NCBI GenBank assembly: GCA_963969345.1
Contig: OZ017770.1
Span: forward strand, 9,666,180 to 9,730,179
Direction of reading: 5' to 3'
Source: Turbatrix aceti
Taxonomy: Eukaryota; Nematoda; Chromadorea; Rhabditida; Panagrolaimidae
Length of the DNA: 64,000 nucleotides
Position 1 is the first letter of the stretch. Each line of letters starts with the position of its first letter. This document shows, in pieces, positions 22,311 through 34,900 of the stretch. Under the pieces are notes generated by a model. It saw nothing but the letters and a program-made list of their open reading frames with translations, had not been told where the DNA came from and made no database searches. Made by a program: the position numbers and the translations under genes.

Positions 22311-24230
22311 TTTTGTGAGCATACACTGGATCCGGCAGTCACAGGTCATCTGGGGTCACTGTGTAAACGTTGACAACACAAGATGTATAATATGTATACC
22401 GATCACGTTATTTCGCTTTGAGCTCAATATTGACTTTTTTGTAACTAGCCAGTCACAGCACTTTTGCAAGTAGGGACATCCTGCTTGTTTGATGGATGGT
22501 TGGGGGACTCACTCAGTCAGTCGTTGTCCACCCAGCCAGCCAGCTGGTCCTTTGTTTTTTCCACACACACTGCTGCGCGTTTAAACGTACTGTGGGGTAC
22601 AACAAATATAAAAAAATTAAAAACGCTTTTTTTTATACTTTGTCACTGACAGCACAGTTAAAAAAAAGATTCAGACCTGGGAAGAAGTAAAGCCAAACAG
22701 TAAAACAAAGTGCAGCAGGATGCATGACACATTTGCAACGGACTTACGGCAGGCAATAAGTCGCTTTCCTTAAGCCTTTCGACATAAAAGCTATGTACTG
22801 TAACTTGAAGCAAATAAAAAGAAAAGAATCTGTTTCCGTTGAAACGGTTTTCCAATGATGCCATAGGATACTGATTTCAGAAACCAAGGTCAGTGTCCGT
22901 ATGGCATCACTGCGAAAGCTGTTTCAAGAAAATCGCTACAAAGTAGGTATGTACCGATGCTTGCCTGTTTTACTACACTAAAGAAGAATGGAAGCGCTGT
23001 GTCAGGAGCCAGGAAAAGAAAAATCTTGGATTAACGGACTAGGGGTATAATTGACTGCCAAATAGAAAGACCCAATGATAGAAAACAAGGCACCGTTGAT
23101 ACAAAAAGGCAGATACCAAAAAAAATAGAGATACCGACTGGCTAATAGAGGAAAAAATTGCCGCACAGCAAAAAAATGATGACAAAGAAGATAAATAGGG
23201 AACGATGAGCAAGACGGACACATGCTTTTGTGCAAGAAAAAAAAGACAAACAGTTATTTATGTGAGCTATCATAGCTCGACAAAAGCGCTGCATCAAACG
23301 TATCAACCTGAATGCATCCGGTAAAATAAAAAAGCAGGCTTCACCAGATTAACGAAAAAAGCGCAGACAGCAGATTAATTTTGAAAGAAATACATAGACA
23401 ACCACCTTTACTCCGAAACGACCGAGTTGACACGATCGACTGCTGCGCACAATCATGCCAAAACACACTAGTTAGGAGAACAATTCGGTTGATCACCGTT
23501 TAACATAATCGATACAAAAAGGCATAACAAAAAGAAGATGTGAACATAACAACAATCTGTCAGACAAGTATTTATACGAGTAAAACAATAGTGATGGATA
23601 ACAAATACATATATGTAAATAAAGAACGCCGGGTAAAACATAAGAACAAAAATTGAGCAGCAGAAACAATATAACAACGCTACGAATACAAAATCGTGAG
23701 CAACGAAAGACGAGTAAGACAGACGCATGTTTTTGCGAAAGAAATGGCAGGCGACCTACTTTAACATAAGCTGGGGTTTGTTGAAAACCTGCGTCACACG
23801 TACTAGCCTGAATTCGTCTGGATAAAAAACTAAATGCAAGCTTCACTACGTACACAAGTCGCGTTCTATAAATAAATGAACTTAAAAAAAATTCCTTTAG
23901 AAAAAAAGATTTTCCCATCGCGAAAATTTGTTGTGCCAGGGGTTGCTGTGAGTCGCTCTGGGTGGCATTGGGTCATGGCCCACGACTCGTAGGGGGGGGG
24001 GAGAGAAGGGGGAGATGGAGTGCCGTACAAAAAAATTTTCTCAAGTCATAAATTTTGTCACTCGCCGCCATGGGTCGCTGTGTGCCGCTGTGGGTTTTCA
24101 AGGAATTGCAGGGAAAGGAGAGAGAGGGGAGGAGAAGTGCCGTACAAAAAAAAGTGCCGTTAGATATAGAAAAAATTCTATGCAGTACAGTACTGGAATG
24201 CAAATTTTTGAGGAATAAAAAATTGTAAAA
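22311..24230 (-). repeat. Repeat B, partial copy 3, with a different inner end
   Basis: From about 22560 to 23960 this matches repeat B in reverse with several percent divergence and deletions. 24000-24160 carries terminal-repeat-like blocks (GTGCCGTACAAAAAAA, GGGTCGCTGTGTGCCGCTGT). At 22440-22560 it has a segment (AGCCAGTCACAGCACTTTTG...) absent from palindrome 1 but shared with 45900-46020, so repeat B exists in at least two structural forms. Confidence 0.8.
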
Positions 24231-25264
24231 CAGTATACATTGGTGGTAACAAAAATGAGCATGTTGTCCGGCACAATCGTTTTTCGAACATTTGCTTAAT
24301 GAATGTGTTGTTGATTTACCGCTTGCTTTTACTTTCCCCCAACCTGACCGGGCTGGCAAAATCAATAAAGGTGCACGGAAAGGTAACGCTGATCACCGCG
24401 TCAATTTCATGGTGTTGTGAAACACAAAAAATTCAGGGCCAACATTATATAGATATTAAAAACTGCAAAGCACTTTATTTAATAATAAATTTGCGGAACA
24501 AGTAGAAATTGCGCACGATCATGCCAAAACACACTAGCTGGGAGATCCCGAAGCTCATTCGGTGCAAAATAAAGTTCAGGCATACCCCACTTACTTATGT
24601 GTATTTGCTTAGCCAAATGACCTGAGTTTGGAAAACTGCGTATAGCAATATATAGCTTGATTAGATTGCGCATAGTCTTACCAAACATATTCTATACAAT
24701 ACACGTCAGTTCCCGCTCAATCTCGGGTTTTGTGTAAGACAAATGATGTTGAGGTCAAACACCGAAGACATGACCGACGACCTTTGGCGATGAATTTCTT
24801 TCACAATCTGCCCTAAACTAATATTTGTACTCGTCTCAGTTCATGATTGAACTTTTTTGTGCTTTGCAGACCCTTGAATTGCTGTCCAAATTTGCGACGC
24901 TTAACTGATCCGCGTGCATGCGCGCAGTACCCTTCGTTGGCGGTCTCTTTCAAAGGCTCCCAAACGCTGTTCATGAGCGGTCTTTGAATAATTTTTTTTC
25001 GAAATACTTCAAAAACACAAAATAAGAGTAAAGAAGCATAACAAAGCGTTTTACCATGTAAATAAAAATTAAAACTGAACTGGTTACCAAATAATGACTT
25101 TTGAAGAAAATTGTCATCGCCCGTTACAGTAACCAATATACTGTGCCCAATGACAGTAAGTGGCTTATTTTAGCAGTGCACTAACGTACTTTTTTGAAAA
25201 AAAATTTGAACCGGATCGCACGCTTTTGACTTAGGTAGCAGCGAAAAAACATCAAAGTCAAGAA
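24231..25264. other. No gene supported; one small repeat B relic
   Basis: Mostly AT-rich unique sequence. 24525-24590 (CACACTAGCTGGGAGATCCCGAAGC region) has a reversed counterpart near 45300-45350. Open frames up to about 130 codons show no recognisable domain. Confidence 0.5.
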
Positions 25265-25860
25265 ACCCCGAGTTTTTAAAGCGTATGTACCAGAAATACG
25301 TTCGCCCTTCCTTGAATTTGCATCTCCTCTCTTCTCGCCTTCCACACTAAAGCTTATTAACTCCATCGAAAGCGTCCAGCGCAGAGCAACCAGAATGATC
25401 GTAGGCCGCTGTCGTGGTTCTTTTAATCTGTATTCTCTCACAATGCCTTCTTACCGCGATAGACTGCGTTTTCTGGGTCTTGACACTCTGTCGAAACGCC
25501 GTCGCATCATCGATCTCTGCACACTCTTCAAACTCATTTAAACACCGCAGATTTGCCCTATATCATTTAACTTTCGGGCTTCCAGAACTCGTGGTGCGCG
25601 CTTTAAAATTATCATCCCAACTGCTAAGAAATCTGTCTGGCATAACTTTATCGCTAGTAGACTTTTAACAAACTTCCTACTGATGCTCTTAACGTCTTCA
25701 AACAGCTGCTGTCGGGTCTAAAACTTTAGTTTTGTCAACCACCTCCTCTTATTGTTTTTTCTCCTTTTCCTTACTCCCTTAATCTCAACCCTCTACTTTC
25801 CCACCCATTGATGTTACCGTCCCCGCATGTATACTTTTGCATGTATAAATAAATAAAATG
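25265..25860 (+). pseudogene. CR1-like LINE, 3' end of the reverse-transcriptase ORF and tail
   Basis: The plus strand translates to the C-terminal part of a CR1/Jockey-group ORF2: a degenerate form of the YVRPLLEYAS motif, then the diagnostic IESVQRRATRMIVGRC, PSYRDRLRFLGLDTLSKRR and a short end broken by stops. It closes with an A-rich (AAAT)n-type tail at about 25840-25858. It is 5'-truncated and non-functional. It lies about 110 bp beyond the midasin stop codon, in converging orientation. Confidence 0.85.
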
Positions 25861-25969
25861 TCATAAACTTTTGGCCACTTCGGTGATTCTTTTTATGTAA
25901 TTTGCTTTTTGGTTATTTCTTGGACATTTCTTTCAGAATTATTTCTCGTGTGACGTGGGATTTCAAAAT

Positions 25970-28900
25970 CTACTCTCTAACAAGAGAAAGATCGAACCAC
26001 TGGCGAACGGCCTCGGCCATAAAGGCGGGAAGAGTGTTGATGGATCCAACAACAGAATAATAGGGAAAAGGGAACGAAGTCATGTAGGGGAATAAGACAA
26101 CCTTTCCATCAATGGTTTCCTGAATTTTGGTGTCGTGAACCGAGTTCTCGCCATCGACGATGATGTAGAGCACAGTGACGTTGTCTTGTGCAAGGAGTCG
26201 GACGCGTTCGCTAATGACGCTGCTCTGGATGTGCATGTCCTGCCCGTTGCCGATGATGATGAGCATCTGCGAGGGCATTGAAGGCGTTGATGACGTGGAT
26301 CTAGCATTGGCAAGGTAGCGTCGAGCGAAGGCAAGGAGCAACTCGATGACATTCGTTGAGTCCTGGTCAAACTTGAGCGCTTTGAGCAGGGACGCAGTGA
26401 GTGGTTCCTGGATGTTTTCGGCACTGCAGAAGTCGCGAAGCATGCTGACGTTTTTGTCAAACTTGCAGATCGCAAGCTGACCGATTTCGAGTTGGCGGAA
26501 AATCTTCTCGACGATGACTAGAGTCTGGCAGGTGACATCGGTCATTCGGGAGTTTGACATGCTGCGCGAGTTGTCAACGGCGATCATGATTTGAAAGAAT
26601 CGCTGCTGCTTCTTCGTCGGACGCAGCCATATCTTTTTTTTTTCAAAGTTGCTGGCGATGCAAGATCGTAGCAGTCGCATGTCAATGCGCTTGCCTGTCA
26701 GGTACTCACCCCTGAAAAAATTAGCACTGTTATAAACCAAAAAGTCGCGCATAAAACTCACTGAAGTTGATTTTTCAGTGTTTTTTCCAACATCTTTTTG
26801 ATGTTATCCGCCAGTTCGTAAACGATAGGTTGAACCGAATGCTCGATTTTGGAAAATTTCTTTTCGCTTTGGAAATCGTTTTCTTCTTCGTCATCTTTCT
26901 CGCTGTCGCTTTCTTCGGAATCGTAAAGTCGGTTTCTGACTTGCTCAGCAAGGTCAAAGAAATTAGTCGAAACATGGACGACATCTCGGTCGCAGATCTC
27001 AAATTCATCCTCGTTCTCTGATTCTTCAAGGATTCTAACAGTTCCCTTCTTGATGCTGTGGATTTCAGATCCTAGATCGCTTCTCACATTTTCATTTGAC
27101 GTGTTTCTGAAGTTGCGAGAGGACAGAAATTCTTGAAGAGTTTCAACTTCTTCGACGGGGTTCGCGTTTGCGTGTTCCTCAACAACGATCATTTGGTCTT
27201 CTTCATCAGCGCTGTCTTGCGTGTCGTCTACTTCGGAAGCAGTAATGTCACACTCAAGGGTATCGTCGGCATTCTCATTGATGCTGTCGCTTTCCGTCTC
27301 TTCCGACAGTGGGTTTTCCCAGAGCCTGGGATCGAGCTCGACTTCATCGGGTTCGTCGACCTGGTGCATGCCCCCGTCAAGGTCATCCTCGTCGCCGACG
27401 TCGTTGGCACCATTGCCTTCGCCCATGTCGTAGTCCTCGCCTCCGGCCTCGTTGCCCTGCTCATTTGTCGGGATGGGGTTGACGAAACCTTTGCGCAGGA
27501 TTCGGGCAAAGATATGGAACACTTGAACAAAAAGCACGCAGATCCGGTTGACAAACTGCCCGAGTGCGTTGTCGACGAGTTTGAGCGTGTCGATGACTTC
27601 CGTGAGGCGTTGTTTGTACGTCGGGATATCAGCATGGCAAATTTCAGTACTGCTTGTGGTGATATTTACCAGGAGGTCAAGTTCGGAAGTGATGCGCGTT
27701 TCCTTGCTGATAACAAGAGCAATTTGCTTGATGACATCGACTGGAGTCGTATTTTTGTCGCCAGCCTTCGTCACAATAGACGCGTAAATCTGCTGAAGGC
27801 GTAGTTGGAAGATTTCGATATCAAAAGTATCCGCGTTGGTCAGCCTCTCGGGAATGTCGTCTTGCACCACATCGGAAAGCGAGGGAAGGTTTTCTTCAAT
27901 GTTGCTGAGCATCCGACAGTGACGAGGGTAGTGACGGAAAAGCGCCGAGTTGGGGCTAATTATTGATTGAAGACGCAGAGATTGGCATTGCTTCGTGTCA
28001 AAAAACTCAAATATTGCTTTTCTGAAAAAAAATTATTTTTTTAGAAAAATCAAAAATGTGACAACAAGAAATATTTTTTTGCACACAAAAGTAAGTAAAA
28101 CATTCTTTCAAAGAATTTTATAACAAAAAACTTGTAATTTTAAATACAAATTTAAATTTTTTATCGTGGAAATGAAAATCAGACTTTTGAGTTTTCTACT
28201 AGGCCGTCAGTCAAAATTATAAATTTAACTTACCGGCACCACAGTTCACGAATTTTCGACTTGGAAACCTTATCCGCCGCGACCATCAGAATTTCAAAGC
28301 ATTCAAGTACCGTGTTCGCGTCCGCCAGAACCGCTTTGTAGTCTTTGTGCTTCATCGTCAATGGCATTTCAGAGACAAACTCATTCGGTAGAACGAACTC
28401 GCCCTGCGATGGCGCCGATGGCACAGCATCCACCAGTGCAATCAGGAGCTTTGCTTGCGCAACAGCATGGGCAATTGTCGTTTGCAATTTTTGGAAAGTT
28501 TTTTGAACGTGTAAATCGCTGACTCGCTGCGTCTTTTTCATGGATGCATGTTTTTCGTTTTTGCCGGCGAAGATTTGGATTTCATCCCTTGCAGCGATGA
28601 ATGCTTTGGTTTTGGCTGCAATCTCTTTGAGCTCAGAGACCATATTGATCAACCAAACATGGTTAAACGTTGTAAGGCCTCGAATGTGACCAAGCATCTC
28701 CGGCGTAAGCTGTTTCGTGATGAAAGGCAGAGCATTTTCGTTGAATTGATTGACGAGACGTGTCACAACATTCTTCGCAACAGCACACGACCGGAAGAGT
28801 TCAGCACTGATGCCAGAACCAGTCGCGATAGACGACAGCGCGTCCTGGAGAGTGTGATCTGCCAATTCGTCGGTCGAGTTTTGGCTTGACAGTCCGAAAG

Positions 28901-31900
28901 CCGCTGCCTGCTGGATGAGATCGGCAAAGCGGCGCTGGCGTTCCGCAACAGTCTCGTTCTGCAGCCCTTCGTTGATCGCGTCATCGTTTTCGACATAGGC
29001 TACATCCGTCGACAGAATGCGTAGAAGCTCATCTGCGGAACCAGACAAAGTCTCAGGTACGTTGTGGCCCGGTAGTGCATTCAATACTTGGCAAACATGT
29101 TCGTGGAAAAGAACAAAATTGAAAGAATCACCCTCAGCAACTGCCAGGGTTGGTTTCAGTGTCACCTGCAAAATTAAGCTTTCAAAAAAGTAAAATTTTG
29201 TCAAAAACTTACCTCAAACGCTGGCAGGATTGGCACAGGGGGCAGAAATTCAATAAGAACGCTTCGAAGAGCGATGTTGTTGTTCGCCTTGAATTCCTTG
29301 ACGACATCAAAGAGCGCATCATGCGTAAGCAGCGTGAAGGCTTTCACCGACCACAATTGGAAGTCCTGTGACGCGAAAAAGTTTTTGATAACCTGGACAA
29401 GTTTTCGGCGATTTTGTTCGTACTTTTTGACGACCAGGGGCTTGAAGGCTTCAAGGAAGAATCCCATTGATCGCAATGACACCGGCACGTCGCTTCCGAT
29501 GACCATGAAGTCAGACATATAGTCAGCAAGACACCCAAGAAAACGGACCAACTCAATACGAGCTTCAAAGTCCATAAGTGTCGATGACATAACCCAGGAG
29601 AGAATCATGGAGTATAAGTTTGTCACGTCATTCCACTCTTGGGATCTGGTCATGTCGACAAACTTTAAAATGATAGGGTAGCCGGTAGCAAAAGTTAAAG
29701 CGCGAGAATCATCTTCGACGAAATGGTTAATATGCAACCACGTGGAGATTTGCATTTTGCGCCAGTCGACAAGAATCTTCTGGAGCTCGTTGAGTTCAGC
29801 TGCCATTGAGTACTGAGGAGGCGAAACGACATTCCAGCGTTCGCAACGTTCTATAAATTCGCAAAATGCCAAACTTAATCAAAAAAATCGGAAAAAAAGA
29901 CTTACCAAAAACGTTTTCGATCCATGACGCCATTTTGAGCTGCGGAACTCCAGAATCGCAATCGAGGAACATTTCAACAAATTTTTCGGCTTCTCTTAGA
30001 TTTGCGTCTTCTGGAAAAACGTCGCAAACATTTTTCAAGACGTTGTAGAGATTCTGAATTGCCTTCACGCCCCGGATCACTCCAGAAACATCACTTTCGT
30101 TGTAGACATTGATCGGAGTTTTCTTGGAGTTATTCCTGCCTGCCAAAAACCTTTCAAATGCCTTGAGCGCGACGAGATGGCCATCGACAACCGTGTTGGG
30201 CAGCGTTGGAAGACTTTCAGAGCACCAGGCTGCATCAGGATCCTTCTTGATTAGGGACGAGTGCTTAAGCCGTTCAAAGACCCAGGCAGTCGGCAGGAAA
30301 GCCATGGACATAGCTTCAACTTGTTTATCGGCCAATGATTTGTCGTGGACTGCGAAAAGTCGTCGCGAGAAACGCAGAATGTCACGGGGGTTCAAGAGAA
30401 GACTAGACTGCGGTACTGACTTTGAGATCACAAAATCCCAGTTAGCGAAGTTAGCAAAGGAAGCATAGGCGTCATCGTCCTGCTCGCTCGGATGATTTCT
30501 CTCTTCAATGGTATTTCTGACGCTGTGGTTTGTGAACCATCGATCCCACTCACGGAACAGCCAATCAACAGCTGCCTGCTTCAAGACGGGGTTTTTGTTG
30601 AAAATGAAGCTTTCTGCAAGCTGTAATTGTAGATGCATTGGCATCTGTCCTTCAGGGCCCGAGAGACATGTTTTGCGAAGAGCGGTGCTCGTCGAAAAGA
30701 TTTTAACATCGAATGAAACGGGGTCGACGCGTTCGTGGATGTCCAATTTTTTTTCCACACAGTGACGGTTGTAAGCTTCTTTGGCGCACTGCCGGTTGTA
30801 GCTAACAATCACGCGAAGTACGTAGACGACTAACAGTAAAGGTACAACGATGTCTGGTAAGCTGAAGTACTCAAACATGAGGGTGTGGCCGAAGGTGCGC
30901 AGCATCTCAATCATCTCCTCATATATGAATATAAGAATTTCAAGTTGCTCTGGTGATTCTTCCTGGACATTGGCGTGCTTTGCTGTCACGTCGTAGTATT
31001 TTTCCCAGCGCTGATAGAAGGTAAGGACAACGTTTTGTAGCTCTTCAAACTGCAAAAAACAAACATTAACCTGTACACATCCAATTTTTTTTACCTTTGT
31101 ACTCGATGGGCGATATACACGGTTTACATAACCATGACCAAGTGGTTTCAGTTCTGCTTCGATTTCAGATAAGTAGCGCAGTAGAGGATGAGCAGATGAG
31201 GCGACTGGGAAGACGAGTGGGCAATCAGTGAACAGTTTAACCAGAGAAAGTTTCGTCCGCAGACGGATATCTTCTACGTGAACCGCAAAGCCAGGATCGA
31301 CCATACCTTTTTGCGGTATAAGACCTTGAAGGACATTCAGAACACACCATTGAACATAATCAAATTCAGTGCAATTACCAGCCACGACTGCGATCTTGGT
31401 ACTAAAATTGCGCACAACGGTCAATTCTAATGTAAACAGGAATTAAAAAAATTGTCATTTTAAAAGCAGGAACATGTTGGATAAAACCCTTTGTTTTAAT
31501 TTTTTTTAATATTTAAAAAAAAAGTTTTTCTTTCTGCACAGGACCAATTTTTGCTCCTATATTCCGGTCTAAACTCACTCGAATTCGATAAGCGATCCAG
31601 TGTTCTTGCAGTTTAGCAGCCAAGTATAAGCAATGTGAGTGTCAAGATGACAGGAAGTTGAGAGAAGATCCCTGAGGGAAATGGCCGACGTCGACGTTGA
31701 ACTCCAATTAACCAAAGTCCAGAAGTTGCAAATGACTGAGAGCATGACGTTATACGTTCGAATATCGCTGAGTTGCTACAATCAAAATCATGTAAGACTT
31801 GAATAGCAAAAAAGTTATCCGAGTGGTTTTATTGCATACTTGACAAAACCAATTGGCATATCATTTGACTCAGTTTTTGGTAATATTTTTTTTTTAATAT

Positions 31901-34900
31901 AAAAAAAGCAATCATTTTAAACATTTCCAAAATAAAACGTGGCATTGTGACATTTTTTGTTTGGCATTTTTTTAAATCGTGACCTCCCATTTATATATTT
32001 AAAAATTCCTATTAAAAACTGAGTCGAATAATGTGCTGTCCGTGCATAAAAGTACAATGACTTTTTTTTTTAAATTTTAGAGTAACGAAAACGTTAATTA
32101 CGACACGCGTCATCGTGCAGGATAAATTATAAATATCAGAAGTATATCAGAAATGTTACTACTTTGACACTATGCTACTTATATACTAGGCAATACTTCA
32201 TGCGAATTGGCTGTGCAAGTACGTAATACATAAAACCCCTCGTATCACTTTTTGGATAGCGCTGATTTTTGAAACACATTTTGAAAGCGAAAAAACTCAC
32301 GCTAATGGATGAATCAATGCGGCTGACGCCAAAGTTAGAATTCAACAAAACCAGACATTGTATAATTTCTTTCCTGTTTTGTTGGCAGAATTCAAAATGT
32401 CGGAAGAATTCGACAGAGTGTATAGGCGAGTCTGGGTATTGTAGAGTCAGGGTCGTGCAATCCAACGTCTCCATGGTGCGCATTGCCGTGACGCACTCGC
32501 GCATTCCTTCTGTCAAAGAGTAAACCGTTTTTGGGTGTACAAATTCGGTTTTTTCAACGCGCTCGACGCACTCTTTGATCTGAAACAACTTTTACAGTCC
32601 GCGGTGTGTGTAAACGTCAAAATTACCTTCTGGCATATAATGCCGATGTCGTCTGCCTCCTTCTGGGTCTCAAGAGGATCTACCCTGCATACCTTACCGA
32701 GCTTGTCTTTGTATTGGGTGCCATCCGTAGTCGTTGTCTCGCCGATGTCCGCACAATATCTTTGCAAGTTGAATCGTTCTTCCTGTGTAAAATTAAACTT
32801 GTCATCTGAGAGCTTTGAACTGAGTTTTAATGCTTGAAAGCATCGGCGAACGTAGAGCGGGTGAGGAAGTTTCGTAGTTCCAGCTGTACGAGTTACGCTT
32901 CTTGTGAAGACGAGAAAATCATATAGCCAGCCTAAGAATTTCTTGTCAAACGAAATTTCCTGGTCGGGCGAAACTGCCAGCCGAGATGACGCGGCGACGA
33001 TTGAGTTCATGACACCATTGATACGGGCATCGTTGGACTGAGCGTAAATAGAATCAATATCTGCTGACTCTGTCAGATGCGAATAAATTGCACTGAACCA
33101 CTTTAGCAAAATTGCAAGCACGTATCTGTAAAAGAATTTCAAAAATTGAATAAAAAACTAAAAAAATTAAGAGTGAAAAAAAAATAACTACAAAAAATTT
33201 ATTGAGTGACAAAACTATAAAAAAAAATTTATTGAACTAAAAATTTCATAAGTGAAAAAAATATAAAAAATTTATTAAAAAAAGAAAGATAAATGTCGTG
33301 TAATTTTTTAATTCCTTTTTTTCATTGATATGTACGAATAACAATTTTTTAATATGTACGATGATTTTAAAAAAAATCTCAAAACGTACCTATCGCATTC
33401 AGTTGCAGTCACGGATGATTTGGCAAAGAAGCGACGATCGATGAGAGACGAGGAACCATTTTGCCTTTCTCGGTTCAGGAGGAATGATTTTACGTCGACC
33501 AGAAAAGATGACTTGATGCTTTGCTTGATTTCCGTAAAAGTGACTCTCATGATGACGTCATCTGTTGCAATTTCCACGGTAGTCGATAGCAAAGCCATGG
33601 CAAAAATAGAAGAAACTCGCAGTAGTCGATCTTCATCGTGCTTTAGTTTTGACCAACGATCAAACAGTTGCCATCTCCATGCAGCGATTGAAAGCGTCGG
33701 TGTGCGGCTGCGAGGATTGTTGGAATCGAAAAGCACCAGTTCGGCTGGCGGACAACGAACCTCATGTTCGGGCAACATGATGAGTTGGAATCCGTTAGAA
33801 TGTCCAAACGAAATTCTGTCGTCGAACGTAGGGGAGAGCGTGGATGGCGCATTCTTGAGCATTCCCGCCGGTATGGCCGCCAGTCGTTGAGTTGCAGTCC
33901 AAGTTTGCCGGGCGGCTGCTTGTAAGATTTGGACAACTTCATCGGCGGTAGGATTGAGTATCTGAGTTGATAGAGCTGAGCACATTGTCTTCTCCTTTGC
34001 TAGGACGATGTTCAGCACAGAACATGGATCTTGATACCAGGTATTCCAAGAGCCCATTGCGATTTCGACGGTTCGATTTCTCAAAGTCCTCGAAACAGGG
34101 CCGTTTTCGGGGTCCATCGTAAGGAACAACCGAAAGTTGGGATGTCTTTTGATCAAGCCTGAGCCAAGATCTGCAGTTTCAGATAGAACAAGGCTCCCAT
34201 TTTCTTCCAAACAGGTATTGAGTTGCTCAAGAACAGCCGCCGAGCAGCAGTTAACATCTTCCATGAGTAGCCAGTTACCATTTGTATATGCGTTGACGAA
34301 TACACTTGAACGCCACTTGAAGCTGAGGAATATTTTTTCAAGTTTCAAGGTAAGGGCTTTGAGAATGATCCGATCGCTTTCGTCCAGTTCGGGGACTTCA
34401 GAAGCCTTGGCGATGATACGACGAATGTCTCGAACATTCAGAGCGCCCGTGGACTTAGTCGATTCGAGGAGAACACTCTTGTAGGATGCACGGCAGCGTT
34501 TGAGTCCATCGTTGAAGAGACGAATCAGATCGTGGCGAATGACATCAAGCTCAGCGGTGCTGATAAACTGCTCGTAGCATCCAATCAGGTCAGCGACATC
34601 GGTATCTTTGTTGAGATGCATTCTCATCAGTGGAACCTGGGCTAGCGAAGCGAGAATGCGAACTACAGACGTCTTGCCTGAATTTCGGGCGCCCGACAGC
34701 AAAACAAGCCAATTCAGCTTGACGCATGCTGTAAGCTGCTGCAGAAGTGCTTCTTGAGACGGCAGAAGCAAGAGATTGGTCAATTTGATGTCAAAAGCTG
34801 TCGTTGGCTGGATGTTGTACTTCGGCTCACCAAAGTAGACGCCATTTTCATCGTCATACTGGATTTCCGTCCGCGGGGGGTTGAAACGACGGAAGGTTTT

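Noticed and set aside
27133..27804. 223-codon plus-strand frame in the midasin acidic region
   Set aside because: It is antisense to the D/E-rich linker of midasin, which lies in a continuous, well-supported exon.
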